From: Hygrophila difformis
Lineage: Eukaryota; Streptophyta; Magnoliopsida; Lamiales; Acanthaceae
Length of the DNA stretch: 64,000 nt
Assembly (NCBI GenBank): GCA_030278955.1
Contig: JAOANR010000014.1
Location: 39,011,453-39,075,452, forward strand
Direction of reading: 5' to 3'
This document shows, piece by piece, positions 10,533 to 22,538 of the stretch. A program made the translations under genes and the position numbers. The notes under the pieces were generated by a model. It saw nothing but the letters and a program-made list of their open reading frames with translations, had not been told where the DNA came from and searched no databases. How positions within the stretch are numbered: the stretch's first letter is position 1; every line of letters begins with the position of its first letter.

Positions 10533-12014
10533 ATGAGTGATACTGAAATGTCCGACCACGGTGGTATTCCACCAGATCCCTCCGATGAAAGGGCGCCTAA
10601 ACGGCCGCGACCTCTGTATAGTGATATAGCACGACAACGCAGGGATGGATTCATCCATGTTCCCACCGATGATCTCACCAAAGATTTTACAGCCGATGAC
10701 GAAGATATTATCCAATCTACTGTCAACGGCATCCCTCGCTTCCAATGCTCCGAGGCATTCAAAAGGGCCCTCCTCCATCCATGGAGACATGCTGTCGTCC
10801 TCAAGGTTGTGGGGCGAAATGTTTCATACCGTGTTTTAAGGGCTCGCTTGGATAGAATATGGCCGGCCTCGGCGACGCTCTCCTTGATCGACGTGGATAA
10901 TGGGTACTATATTTTGCGTTTCCTTCAAGAAGATGACGCACTTCATGCTCTCACAGGTGGCCCTTGGATGGTCTCGGGCCACTACTTGCATGTCCAACCT
11001 TGGCATGAAAAATTTGATCCGGCGAAGAATGAGATAAAGTCTATGGTTGCTTGGATCCGTATTCCGAGTATTCCGATGCATCTTTATAACAGACAATACC
11101 TTCTTCGGGCGGCTTCGGCAGTGGGCGAGGTGTTAAGTATTGATTTCAATACGGATACCACTGCACGAGGTCGCTTTGCCCGTATTGCTGTAAAGATTGA
11201 TCTAGAGCAGCCCCTTACTCCCCATGTCATGCTCGAAGACGATGTGTTTAATGTAGAGTATGAAAATATCAGTCTTATCTGTTTTTCTTGCGGCAGATAT
11301 GGCCACGGCACAACTTCTTGCCCCATCCCGAAATCGGATCTCCCTCCAGAAGCTCCGGATAAGCAGGTTCAAGATTCTGATAAAGGCCAAGAGGATAAGC
11401 CTGGCTTTGGACCCTGGATGATGGCCAAATCTAGGAGAAAGCCTCGCCCGATGGCTAGTTCTAACCCTTCCGCCAGAGATCCTCAGTCTAATTGTTTTAA
11501 TATTCTGCTAGAAGATTATGAAGAGCATGATGATCCCCTTCCCAAGTCTGCCAACCCGCCTAGGCCTCCTCCCTCGACTTCTCGCCCTCAGCCTGCGCAG
11601 ATTAGATCTGTTCCGCCGTCCAAAAACCCTAGTTACTGTTCCATTGATCCTACCACCAACCCTCCTCCGATTCCTTCCAATTCCAACATTCAACGATCCA
11701 CTCCCAATTCTGTATCACGCTCCAGATCACGTTCTCCGCCAGGGCATGGTGGTGCCGATCTATCACCATCCTGGAAGAAACAACCGTCAGGCGCTTGGAC
11801 AAAATCAATCCCTTCTTCTCTTCCCCCTGAGTATCACTCGGTTGTTTCTGTCATCGATCCTTCTTCCCTCTCCAATACACGGATCAGACATTTGGAAGGA
11901 TCTTTGGGTGGCCGGCCTCCGGATGCCTCTAGCAGTCACCTTGCGAGCTCTCATGGACGAGCGGCCTCCTTACCATTGCCGGAACCTGATCGGCCCGACC
12001 ATATGCTATCTTAG
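10533..12014 (+). CDS. LINE ORF1: DUF4283 and CCHC zinc-knuckle protein
   Basis: An intact 493-residue ORF1. Residues about 60-200 form the DUF4283-type domain of plant LINE ORF1 proteins (conserved stretch LTGGPWMVSGHYLHVQPW and MVAWIRIPSIPMHLYN). A CCHC knuckle, CFSCGRYGHGTTSC, sits at residues 250-263. The C-terminal half is low-complexity, rich in Ser, Pro and Arg. ORF1 proteins bind element RNA to form the ribonucleoprotein that is carried back to DNA. ATG at 10533 is about 83 bases from the element's 5' end. No stop or frameshift was found. Confidence 0.9.
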   Translation: MSDTEMSDHGGIPPDPSDERAPKRPRPLYSDIARQRRDGFIHVPTDDLTKDFTADDEDIIQSTVNGIPRFQCSEAFKRALLHPWRHAVVLKVVGRNVSYRVLRARLDRIWPASATLSLIDVDNGYYILRFLQEDDALHALTGGPWMVSGHYLHVQPWHEKFDPAKNEIKSMVAWIRIPSIPMHLYNRQYLLRAASAVGEVLSIDFNTDTTARGRFARIAVKIDLEQPLTPHVMLEDDVFNVEYENISLICFSCGRYGHGTTSCPIPKSDLPPEAPDKQVQDSDKGQEDKPGFGPWMMAKSRRKPRPMASSNPSARDPQSNCFNILLEDYEEHDDPLPKSANPPRPPPSTSRPQPAQIRSVPPSKNPSYCSIDPTTNPPPIPSNSNIQRSTPNSVSRSRSRSPPGHGGADLSPSWKKQPSGAWTKSIPSSLPPEYHSVVSVIDPSSLSNTRIRHLEGSLGGRPPDASSSHLASSHGRAASLPLPEPDRPDHMLS

Positions 12015-12064
12015 CTCATACTTAATTTTTCTATTCTTTATTTCTCTCATTACCATATTTTACT

Positions 12065-15000
12065 ATGCCTTTAAAACTAATTTGTTGGAATGTGCAGGGA
12101 GCAGGATCCTCTTCGTTTCGAAGGGAATTCAAAGATTTGACGACTAGCAAGGGTGTGGATTTCTTTGCCATTTTTGAACCTCGGATCAGTGGGGACCGAG
12201 CTGATAAGTTTATTCGCAGATGCGGTTTCCATTACTCTTTTCGTGTTGAAGCTTCTGGATTCTCGGGTGGCATCTGGATTTTATGGAAAACCCATGTTGT
12301 TGTTGAAATTTTGGAGGTCCACTCCCAGTTCATTGACTGTTTGATTAAAGACTCTAATGGTGACTTTTTTGTTACTATGGTGTACGCAGCTCCTAATAGG
12401 TATAGGTGTTCATGGTTGTGGCCTGAGTTGATTAGGATTGGAAGAAACAGACTTCAACCTTGGCTAGTAGGAGGAGATCTTAATTGCATTGCGAGGTATG
12501 AGGAAGCCCGTGGGGGTTCTGGTTCCCACCATTCTTGTGATGAACTTCGGAATTGGATGAATACATCTGCCCTCTCTGAACTCAAAACCTTTGGTAACCG
12601 ATTTACTTGGGCTAGAGGTTCGCTTAGACGTCGACTTGATAGGCTCATTGGTAATGCGGCTTGGCATGATAATTTTGCTGCGTGCACTACTGAAATTCTC
12701 CCAAGGGTTCAGTCTGATCACTTTCCCCTTTTCTTGAACATTAGAAATAATGGTAGTGGTCTGAGTTCCCCTTCTCCTAAGATTTTTAGATACAAGGCGG
12801 CTTGGCAGAGCTATCCTAGTTTTCGTAAATTAGTTGCTTCAACCTGGACGGAGCATGTTCATCTCAATCAGATTATTAAGGATTTTCAACAGAAGGCAAC
12901 TATTTGGAATGATCAAGTTTTCAATTCTTTGGCCAAGAGGAAATCTAGAATCCGAGCTCGCTTGAAAGGTATTGAACGTGACTTATGTTGGTCGGATAAT
13001 GCCTTTTCAAGACGCCTTTACTCTCAACTCAGTGCTGAACTTGGACAGATATTGGAGAAGGAGGAGATTAATTGGATCCAAAGAAGCACCAGAAACTGGT
13101 CTTTGGCGGGTGACCAAAATACGAGCTTCTATCATATTTCGTTAAAGCTAGAAAACGCAAGAAATCTCTTACTATTCTCAATGACGCCCTTAGAAATACA
13201 TTCTCAGGCGAGGACTCTATCCAGGATATGGTTTTTAACTTCTTTGCTCATCTCTACCAGGATGTTAATACCCTGCCTCAGACTGCTCCTGTGCCTCCCG
13301 GTTCTCTACCTAATCTTTCTACCTCTGAAGCTGCTATTATGGGTCTTCCTCCTACTAAGAATGAAGTTTGGTTGGCCATCAAGCACATGGCTCCTCTTAA
13401 AGCCCCTGGACCGGATGGCCTTCACGCCATCTTCTATCAACAAAATTGGCCTCTTGTTGGAGATGTTGTGTTCAAATTCATCCTGAATTGTTTCAAAGAT
13501 CCCAGTACTGTGTGCTCTATCAACCAAACGGCCTTAGTTCTCATTCCAAAAGTTCCTAATCCTATTTCTGTTATGCAGCTCCGTCCCATTAGCCTTTGCA
13601 ATGTGATTTATAAGACGATTACCAAAGTGCTTGTTAATCGCATGTCTCAATTCCTTCCTAGATTAATTCACCAGGGTCAATCTAGTTTTGTTAAAGGCCG
13701 TGTTATTCAAGACAATATTATTCTTTGCCATGAGCTTACGCATTATTTGGCTAATTCTACAGCGAAACCTGGTTTTATGCTTCTAAAGCTTGATCTAGAG
13801 AAGGCTTATGACAAATTAAAATGGGAGTTTATCTATGACACTCTTCTTTTGTTTGGCTTTCCTGCATCATGTATTAGTTTACTTATGAGTTGCATTAGCT
13901 CTTCCTCTATGCAGGTTTATTGGAACGGTAAAGCGACCAAGTCTTTTCAGCCTTCCCGTGGCATCCGTCAAGGCGATCCCGTGTCTCCTTACATTTTTAT
14001 CCTATGCATGGAGAGATTGGGAGCTATGATTAGCCAAGCAGTCGAGGATGGGCGCTGGTTGCCTCCTACTTGGGATAAGGGATGCCTTAAAATCCCTTAT
14101 ATTTTCTTTGCGGATGACATTTTGCTTGCTGCTAAAGCCTCGGTTAGTCAAGCTAATCACATTAGAGATATCCTTAATCATTTCAGCCATCTTTCAGGTT
14201 TAGTGGTCAGTTTATCTAAATCCCAAGTTCTTTTTGGTAAGGTCGTTGCTCGTGACACTAGACGTGATATTTTGAATATATTAGAATTCAAATGTGTTCA
14301 TTCTCTTGGTCATTACCTTGGTGTCCCTATGACAGTAGGGAGAGTTTCATCTTCTGAGCTTGGCTTCTTGGTTGATAAAGTTAAGAACAAGCTTAACGGT
14401 TGGTCTCAACACCATCTTAGCTTAGCTGGTAGGCTAACCCTTATTAAATCGGTCCTTTTTCCTATTAGTACTTATATTATGCAGGTCATTCGTCTTCCTA
14501 AGAAAATTATCAGTGAATTGGAGAAGACATGCCGTGATTTCCTTTGGGGCTCTCTCAGTAATCATCGGAAAGTCCATCTTCTTGCCTGGGATAAAGTCTC
14601 TATGCCCACTGACCAAGGTGGCTTGGGGATTTGCAAACTTACAGACTTCAATGATGCACTCCTCTTAAAGAATTGGTGGAGCCTCCTTACTCGAGACGTT
14701 TTATGGACTAGACTTTTGAAGCATCGTTATGGTTGGAAGGCTCACAGATTCACCCATCGGCCTCAATCCCTTTCCCGTTTTGCCAAGGACCTTCTCTCCA
14801 TTTGCAATACTTTCCATTCAATGCTTGGGATGAAGATTGGGAACGGTAAGTCATCTCTATTCTGGCTCGACACCTGGACTAAACATGGTTCTCCTTTGCA
14901 GGAATTGGCTGGCCAACCCCTTTCGTCTGATGACCTGAATCGTACAGTGTTTTCATATTCACTGGGATCTTCTTGGAATCTGCATGACCTTGCTCAGGTT

Positions 15001-16140
15001 CTTTCAAATGATGGCGTCCAAGTTATCTTGCAAGAGCCTACTCCATGCAGTCCTGAAGTTGATGATAGACCATTCTGGATACCTGCTACTAATGGTTTAT
15101 TTTCTGTTAGTAGTACCATGCGAAGGCTCCAGACCTCTTCATCCAGTGTTAATTCTCGCCCTTGGAAGATAATTTGGAGGTGGCCTGCTCCTTTCCGTAC
15201 TCGCGTGTTTCTCTGGCTTGCGTTCCATAACATTTTACTCACGGGTTTGGAGAGACAGAAGCGGCACATCTCTGGTGATGGTTCATGCTGGAAGTGTGGT
15301 GATGTCGAGAGCAATCTCCATGCCTTACGCGATTGTCCCGATTCAGCTGCTGTCTGGCATCGGTTAGGTTTCTCTTCTTTCAATAATTTTTGGTCCTCTG
15401 ATATTTTCGAATGGATTGTGTCTATGCAGTGTACAGGCATTGGGGAGAAGTTAGCCGCCACCTTTGCTTTTGGCGCTTGGCACATATGGAAGTCTCGTTG
15501 CCTCGAGTTATATGGTGGTGAAGCTGTCTTCTGGCCTAATCTCCATACCAATATTAGAAGAAGCACATACGAATACTTGGCTGCTAGGAAGGAACTCCGA
15601 TGCTTTGGTGTCAAGACATGGAGCTGCAGCAGGACTAGATGGGAGAGGCCTCCAAAGGACTGGTTTAAAGCCAATTGTGATGGAAGTTTTAAGAGGAACA
15701 AAAGCTTTTCTGGGGGTCTGCTTCGTGATGAGAATGGCGTTTGGTTGGGAGGTATCAGATCCCAGAACACCTTTCCTGATGTCCTTCATGCTGAAATTTG
15801 GGCGATTGTTCTTACGCTACAACTTGCTTGGTCCTTGGGAATTCGCAATTTGGAGGTCGAATCTGATTGCCTTGAGGCCATTTCTCTTCTTCAGACTGAT
15901 GCTGCTTCTTATGGAGCCACTCATCATTTAATATCACAAATCAAAGCCATGCTCTCCTGGGAGTGGAATGTTCGTTTTTCTTCGGTTCCCCGGGAATGTA
16001 ATATTTCAGCAGATTGTCTCTTAAGAGGGCGCCCTTGGATCGGGAATGTTCAACATTTTGTTCGTCCTCCCGATTTTATGATTGATGTTCTTAATTCTGA
16101 CCGTTTAGGTCTGTACCATACGATGCAAATTTTGCAATAA
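12065..16140 (+). pseudogene. LINE ORF2: endonuclease, reverse transcriptase, RNase H (one frameshift)
   Basis: ORF2 begins at ATG 12065 and ends at TAA 16138-16140. The first frame covers an AP-like endonuclease (start LICWNVQGAG, then LVGGDLNCI, RRRLDRLIGN, SDHFPLFLN). Near 13138-13141 the frame shifts by one base, apparently a single-base loss in a T run, and the second frame carries on to the end. It holds the RT (LLKLDLEKAYDKLKWEF, GIRQGDPVSPYIF, catalytic FADD at 14107-14118), a zf-RVT Cys cluster (CWKCGDVESNLHALRDC) and a C-terminal RNase H (ANCDGSF, E and D residues, NISADCLLRG). About 1358 codons in all. Apart from the one shift it looks coding-competent. Confidence 0.92.
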
Positions 16141-16297
16141 AACGGCTTCGGCCCTCCATTTCCCCGAAAAAAATACTCCTATAAAATTTCTATTATAAAA
16201 AAATTGTATTCTAAGTACTTATGATTTATTGAAATCGTACTATATAAAACTTTAAGTTTTGTTTCTCTAGACTAGATGATGGGACTCATGGGTTGGG

Positions 16298-17186
16298 TAG
16301 GGGTGGAAACCGGCTAGGCCTAGGCATGTCTCGATTTTTTATGGCCCGAGACTGACCTATTATCTTTGATTGGCTTATCTTATAGGCCTAAGTCTGATCT
16401 ATTTATTTAAATAAGCCGGTCGATTTTAAGTATTTTAAAAGCCTGATTATGCCTAAGTCTAGCGTGATTAAGTTAAATTATATATATACTTCCTCCGTTT
16501 TGTTTTAAATGCTACATGTGAAAATGTGGCATTGTTCACATAAACATTTTGACTTAAAGTTTTATCATAGTTATACAAGTTAAAATATAGCGATGTGTGA
16601 TCTTGTTAAAATCGTCTCGTCTTTTAGTTTTTTAATATTGAATTTTTAGAATTTTTACTTGTACCGAACTTGAATTAATAATTTAAAATATGCATTGGAC
16701 AGCGTGCTGGGTGAGTTCGTAGCAATTAATAAAAAATAGAGGAAGTATATATATGTCTGGATGTAATCATAAGGTTGGAATACATGAATTTATACAATTG
16801 GGCAAGTCGTCATTCACAGCTATCTAGTATGTACGGAAAAAAACTTATAAATATTTTAAAAATCTAAAGTATATAAGATCAAATTAATAATAACTTCTAT
16901 ATATAAAATAAAAATAGTAATGCCCTTCTTACCGGAAAAAAAATAATAATAGTAATACTATATATTCCTATACAGTAAACATAAACAGACTAATAACAAT
17001 AATAAATAGGTCGGCTTGGTAGGCCTAATAGGCTTTTTATAAAGCATGACCTGAACCTATTTAGTTATATATGCTTTCAAAATAACACGAGTCTAGCCTG
17101 TTTATAAAAAAAGTCTGGCATAGCCTGATATTCGGTAGGCTATGCCAGAGGCCCCTGTCGGATAGCCTGTCTTGTTCTCACCCCTA
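16298..17186. mobile_element. hAT-like MITE with nested Stowaway-like MITE
   Basis: Inverted ends TAGGGGTGGAAACCGGCTAGGC (left) and GCCTGTCTTGTTCTCACCCCTA (right) bound a region with repeated GGCCTA/TAGGCC motifs, typical of hAT-type non-autonomous elements. CTCATGGG before the left end and CTCATGGA after the right end suggest an 8-bp duplication, though the left copy is a few bases away. The insertion at 16489-16745 splits it. Confidence 0.65.
16489..16745. mobile_element. Stowaway-like MITE nested in hAT-like MITE
   Basis: CTTCCTCCGTTTTGTTTT at the left and AAAAAATAGAGGAAG at the right, with TA on both sides. The interior matches the family at 4839-5082 and 6646-6905. It must be younger than the element it interrupts. 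Confidence 0.78.
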
Positions 17187-17573
17187 CTCATGGAGTAAAA
17201 TAGCAGGCGAGTATGAAAAAGTACTTAATTTGTCAAATTGGAGCACATTATAGAAACTGTGAAAAGTACAGGGACTAAACTGCATAATAAATACCTAAAT
17301 GGGGGCAATAATCAATTTAATAGATTAAGAGGAAGAAGAGAAGGAAAACGGCAAAGGCACAGACAGACGTGAGACGACCTTAAACACGCTTTAGTTTTGA
17401 AATTAATGGGTGCAGACGAACAACCACAATACCGCGCCGTAGCTTAATCGCCAAGGTATATCCGATCTCGGGGAGCCTGCGAAGATTGTAGATACTGTTC
17501 GAATTTATTTGGTTGATTAGTTGCTTGATTGGCTTGTCGTCAGGCGATCGAAGACCGAGAGCCCTGCGAAGTC
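17187..17573 (+). promoter_or_regulatory. VPS37 upstream region and 5' UTR
   Basis: Between the MITE and the VPS37 start codon. The part from about 17370 is less AT-rich and probably includes the promoter and 5' UTR. No clear TATA box. Confidence 0.35.
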
Positions 17574-20500
17574 ATGTTCAAGAATTTCTGGTGAGCTCTA
17601 CTTTTCCAATTGTATTTTTGATGATGTCTTTTTCTCCCTGATTAAATTGGTGTAAAGGACGAGGCTATGTTAGAATACTTTGTTTGTTGCGGAATTGCAT
17701 GCTTTCTAAACCGTAGTTGTGAAATTTCCGGTGACGATAATTGCTTATGGGTCAATCGTTTTGGATATTGTTCAAGTGATCGATTTTGTGGTAGCGGAGC
17801 GAATCATTGCTTTTGCTGTTTGCCGATTTGATTCTTTTGTTTTTGTGTAAGGGATTAGAGGAGGTAGTTTTGTTTTTGCATATTATGCGAAGATTCTGTT
17901 CTGAGTAGCTTTCGATTTAGGGTTTATTATTGAAGGGATTGTACATGATTGGGCGAGGGTACTGCGGTATTTTCACTTTAGATTACTATGAATTTATTGT
18001 ATGGGATTTTGGAGAATGTTCTTTTCCTTAATGTTTTGAGTTCTTTTGTTGGTGTAAACTTATATGTTTAATGATTCGTGTGTTGTTTCGATTTTGTTGG
18101 CCTTGCTTTGGCATGACTGATTGATGCTTGACCTTCCAATTGAGAATTTTGAGAATGTTTTTGGCATTGGAGTGGTACTAAAATTGAATATTATGACTAT
18201 TCCGGGTGATATATGCTCTGATATTTGAAGTTGGGCCTTCGCGTGCTCATTCATTATTCTATATTAATTATTTAATTTTTGTTTTTCAAATTTATATTGA
18301 TTCAGCTGCCTACTAGCTGATGTAAATGTAATTTCATGTTTTGATCGCAACGTCCGTCAGGGGCTCTCAGGAGCAACAAATTTCACCTAGACCACAGGAA
18401 GTGCCCACAGAGTCTTGGTATCCACCTTCTGTTGCCAGTTCACCAGGCTCCTCACGACCAGAAACACCTGGTGCTAGCACAACCTGTGGCTTCAGCATGT
18501 CAAGACCGACAGATAGAGTAAACTCCTTATCAAATGTTTCGCCAACTGAGGCTGCAAGTATCATTTCTCTTTTGAAAGATAAAAGGTGAGATTTTTCTTA
18601 TGTATTTTCATTATTTAAGTATTTTATATGCATAAATTAATTACTCATTCCTTTGTAGCATTAACTTATAAAATAATGCATCTGTATCTGATATGCCAAT
18701 CAAATGGTTTCCCCCATAATAAAATGGGAGAGTGAACTGGTTTTTTAAAATTGCTATTGTCTAATTATCCAAAAATAAATTTTTTGAATGTCAATTGAAA
18801 AACAGACACGGATTTATCTTATCCAGCATTTGAGAATTTCTTGTAAAAGTTGTATAGCCTTAACTGCATTTCTCATTGTAAATGATGATGTCTAAAATGA
18901 GCAGTGTTGATGAGCTAAGGAAGCTTCTGTCAGACAAGAATGCTTATCAGAATCTCTTACTCTCACTGGAGCCTGTCAAAACTCAAAACAGGGTATTCTT
19001 TTTTCACCCTTCCTATTTTCATTTTTTGTGCTTTCATTCTCGATGCTTCAATTATCTAAAACGAAGAGTTGATTATGAAGTTAGCCAATGGATAGCTGGT
19101 TTAGTGCTTGATAGGTGCTCAAGTTATATTATGTGATGTTGCTTGATGTAGATTGAAATAGATCATAAGAGGGGATTTCTTTGCACCAACTATATATGAC
19201 TTCAGTTCAGTACTTGATGAAATGAGAAAGGGCACAATTTTCTTATTGCCTGCATTTATTTATTTACTTGTGTTTCTTTGTGCATGCCTGATTGAGGATT
19301 TTTTCATATTGCAGTCTATTTATGTGATATTCTTCTGGCTTATTATATTAAGGAGTGCTATAGAAAGTTAAGTTTTTGGCAATTATTTTCCACGCATCTT
19401 TATTTCCTTTTGTTTATCACTCACTCAGGTTAGAGATGAACTGAAGAATGAGACGTTGCAGCTTGCTAGTAAGTTATTTGTTCTCTGGCCTTTTCTGTTC
19501 AAATTTTCATTCTCGTTGAGTTTTCTATGAAAAATTGTACTGTTATCAGGAGAAAATCTTGAAAAGGAACCAACCATAGTGGAGCTGAGGAATCAGGTAA
19601 GTTCTGTTTTATGAACTATATGTTGTTCCTTGAAATTGCCCCAAGTTGCAATATATTACGACACTTCATCTCTGTTTCGTGCTTCAGTGTAGAATAATTC
19701 GAACCACAGAATTGGCTACTGCTCAGGAGAAGTTGCACGAGTTAGAAAGGAAAAAAGAGGAGATGCTGAAATATTACTCTCCATCATCACTCCTCAATCG
19801 ACTTCATGGTATTCCTAGCGTGTGTTTTGTCTTCTTTGTTTTCACTCACAGTTACATTATATATTGGATAAACTTGGGCTTCTGACTAGTCACAGCCAAG
19901 TTGATTTGCATTTTTCAGTTTCATTAACTCTCCTTAATCCTTTATCCTTATACCCTCTCTTCCCTCTCCAAGGTTCACACAATGTAGTAATGTATCCCCA
20001 TTGCAATGGTTCATTTTCTGAAAGTTAAGTGGCTTTTGGCACTGGAACTCGAACACATCCATTCAACAAATTTTTTAGATTGGCCACAGCTCTGAAGTTT
20101 GTCTTATTTAATTATGTCTTAATAATCCAACTATAGACAATATGCTAGTTTTATGTTTTACATCCATTTTGGACACATCGTTCAAACCTTGAACTTCTTA
20201 TACATTCAATTGTTATTTGAACTCTTTTTTGGTTTTATGGATGTGGATTTGAATGACGTATTTGTTGGATGAATTGGCTTCTGTTGGGGCCAATTCAACC
20301 TTCGAATCAGTTGTTTAAATCCAAATCAATCAATCCAAAAGAATTCTTGGTGAACATTGCCATGAACTTACACCCATTGTATTTTCCCAAGGAATTCTAG
20401 CAGTGAGTGTTGAGGAGTTTGTTGAAAACAGTGTCTTCATATAGCTGAAATTGAAAGAATATTGTCCTCATACCTCGATCTTAATGTTGCATTGTGAATC

Positions 20501-20757
20501 GTAGAGGAATAATCTATCCATAGAACCCAGTCTTAAACAATCTAGTTTCCTTTTAAATGTACTAATTAGTTTATTGTTATTGTATGATTACAGATGCAAT
20601 GGAAAAGACGGACGAGGAATCTGAGGCCCTCCACAGACAACTTCTCGATAGAGAAATCGATCTACCATCATTTGTACAAAAATACAAGAAGATGCGTCAA
20701 ACATACCATAAGCGTGCCATCACCCATCTTGCTGCCAAGACATCTGCTACTGGCTGA
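17574..20757 (+). CDS. VPS37: VPS37, ESCRT-I subunit (Mod(r) domain)
   Basis: Seven coding exons: 17574-17590, 18361-18585, 18905-18992, 19429-19468, 19550-19596, 19688-19808 and 20594-20757, total 702 nt, 233 residues. VPS37 is the ESCRT-I subunit that bridges VPS23 and VPS28 on endosomes, where the complex sorts ubiquitinated membrane proteins into multivesicular bodies. The N-terminus (MFKNFWG, then a Ser/Pro-rich linker) matches plant VPS37-1/-2. The Mod(r) domain covers residues about 75-230, with SVDELRKLLSDK, ARENLEKEP, ELRNQCRIIRT and SFVQKYKKMRQ, mostly predicted helix and coiled coil. The first coding exon is only 17 nt and two internal exons are 40 and 47 nt. Plants usually have two paralogues; which one this is cannot be told. 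Confidence 0.95.
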
Positions 20758-21235
20758 ACCTCAGATGCCATCAGATATACTAATATTGTTTTGCATATTG
20801 TACTGCCTCCCCATGCCTGTAAAATTTTTACTCCGTTCAAACACTGCTGTTTACTCGCTATTTTCTTGTACTTCCGCTTTATGTTTGATTTGTTTTACAT
20901 AAGTTGCCGCAGTGACATTTATTTTGATGGACACTTAGTGAAGCTAACAAGCACTCTTAACTCTAAATCTGCAACCGGTTTTTCCTTGTTATTTGTCAAG
21001 TGTTGGACCTGTTGGCCACAAGGATGTCACAATAGTTAACTAGAGGACTTGAAGACTGCAAACAAAAGCACAGCCGGTTCCTGGATTCTAGTTTGGCTCG
21101 ATGATCACACGATGTACATGGAGTTATCTTGGCTACTATTATCGATCAAATTGCGTTTGTGCCCGTGGTGTTGAAGATGTTTTTATTCACATGTTTGAAT
21201 TAGGCAGAGTGGAAGTATGACCAGCAGAATACTAA
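20758..21235 (+). other. VPS37 3' UTR and flank
   Basis: Follows the VPS37 stop. Probably holds the 3' UTR. Short open frames here have no recognisable domains. Confidence 0.45.
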
Positions 21236-21535
21236 GGAACTGTTCTGCACGCAGCTTTGGGAGTTTTAGCTTTTATTTCAAAACAATAGTCTCGTTCTGC
21301 ATACTAATTTTTGAAGGATTTAGCTGCGAATTAGAGCTCCGAGAAGCTCTATAATCAAAAGCTACACTTAGTAGCTTTTGGGAGCTTTCGGAAGCTACTT
21401 TCCAAATTTAATTAATGTTTCTCTTCAAATAACAATTTTTGACAGCTACATCTACTTGTACCGACATTTATGCAAAAACTGATAGCTACAGCTCCCAACA
21501 GCTCGCAGCTACATCTTTATATGCAGAACAGACCC
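21236..21535. mobile_element. hAT-like MITE
   Basis: About 300 bp with inverted ends, GGAACTGTTCTGCA on the left and TGCAGAACAGACCC on the right, and CTAAG flanking both. Internal AGCTACAGCTCCC / GGGAGCTTTCGGAAGCT motifs repeat in both orientations. Noncoding. Confidence 0.6.
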
Positions 21536-21777
21536 TAAGTATCCACAGTGAAACTTTGAATCTCGAAATTTAAGGTGAAATGCAGAATGCTATACTTCAG
21601 GTGAAACATTGAATGCCAAATTCCAAATGGTGGGAAAAAGAAAATTTATCGAGGCATCTGGTATTGCCGACGAACGGAGTACTTCATAAATAAATGTCCT
21701 TGAAATACAATCAAAATCAGATCTTTACATAACGAAAGCAATAAGATTCAATATGAAGATGCAGGCAATTTACAGCT
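21536..21777. other. Intergenic DNA, 3' flank of Ole e 1-like gene
   Basis: Short gap between the MITE and the Ole e 1-like stop codon; likely includes that gene's 3' UTR on the minus strand. Confidence 0.4.
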
Positions 21778-22538
21778 CTAGTATTTGTTATCCTGATTGG
21801 CCTCGTCGTCATCATCATCATTTTTCTCGGGGGCGCCCTTGTATTTGTTATCCTGTTTGGACTCGTCTTCATCAGTGTATTCGTTGTCCTGTTTGGACAC
21901 GTCTTCATCAGTGTATCTGTTGTCCTGCTTGGCCTCGTCTTCATCAGTGTTCTCGGGGACACTGGTGTCCGGTTCATCGCACATTGGAGTTGTGTAGTAG
22001 AATGGTCCCAGAACGTACTTGAGTATGTCCCTGTACACCTCCGTTGGGCGATGGAGTTTCACACCGCTTTTCCCACCAGCAAAGTCTGTTGCGATGTTGC
22101 AGACAGGATCAGGTGACGACACCAACCTCAGGACACAATTCTTGGGGTCGAGCTCCTTCCCGTTCATGAATTTGTTGCAAGAAATGTCGAAGTCCCCAGC
22201 ATCATCCGTCAGGTCGCTAGCGTACTGAACCACTCTATTCCTGTCATCCAGGCACGTCACGGACACCTTGCAGCCTATCCAAAATTGGAATCTTTGTTAA
22301 CTAAAATGACAAATAAAAAGAAATTTGTGTTTGCAGTTATGATGTAGCCATGTATGTTGAATAATGCACCTTTGATGGGATTGGCGCCGTGGATCCATTC
22401 TTTCCAGCCCTTGCTGCAATCCTGGCAAAGGACTCTGCCGGCAACGTGGAATACCTCATTGCCGACTGTGCCATGTCCAGTGGCGGACGCGACGATGAGT
22501 AGGGACGCAGCAACCATCAACAGAATGTTTGGCCCCAT
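21778..22538 (-). CDS. Ole e 1-like secreted protein with acidic repeat tail
   Basis: Two exons, 22538-22370 and 22274-21778, giving 221 residues. Family: pollen Ole e 1 allergen/extensin, small secreted Cys-rich proteins, often of the cell wall. Residues 1-22 are a signal peptide (hydrophobic LLMVAASLLIVASA). The Ole e 1 domain follows, with VAGRVLCQDCSKGW, GCKVSVTCLD, DISCNKF and a C-terminal Cys near MCDEPD. After the domain comes a 50-residue acidic tail with three near-identical 13-residue units (TDEDEAKQDNRY, TDEDVSKQDNEY, TDEDESKQDNKY) and a fourth relic ending EANQDNKY. The tail is unusual, since many members end soon after the domain. Exact substrate or partner unknown. Confidence 0.88.

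Larger units (their letters stand above)
10450..16171 (+). mobile_element. Near full-length L1-type LINE
   Basis: A 5.7 kb non-LTR retrotransposon flanked by a perfect 21-bp duplication (10429-10449 and 16172-16192, beginning AATACTCCTATAAAATTTC). It has a short 5' UTR, an intact ORF1 (10533-12014), a 50-base spacer, ORF2 (12065-16140) with one frameshift, a very short 3' UTR of about 30 bases and a short A run. Domains are those of plant L1 elements carrying an RNase H domain. The unbroken duplication and single lesion imply a recent insertion. Confidence 0.95.

Noticed and set aside
14994..15770. A 258-codon minus-strand ORF
   Set aside because: Antisense shadow of LINE ORF2; no conserved domain.
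21753..22022. Plus-strand ORFs of 60-90 codons opposite the Ole e 1-like gene
   Set aside because: They mirror the acidic repeat tail on the other strand; the minus-strand protein has a signal peptide, conserved Cys and good splice sites.
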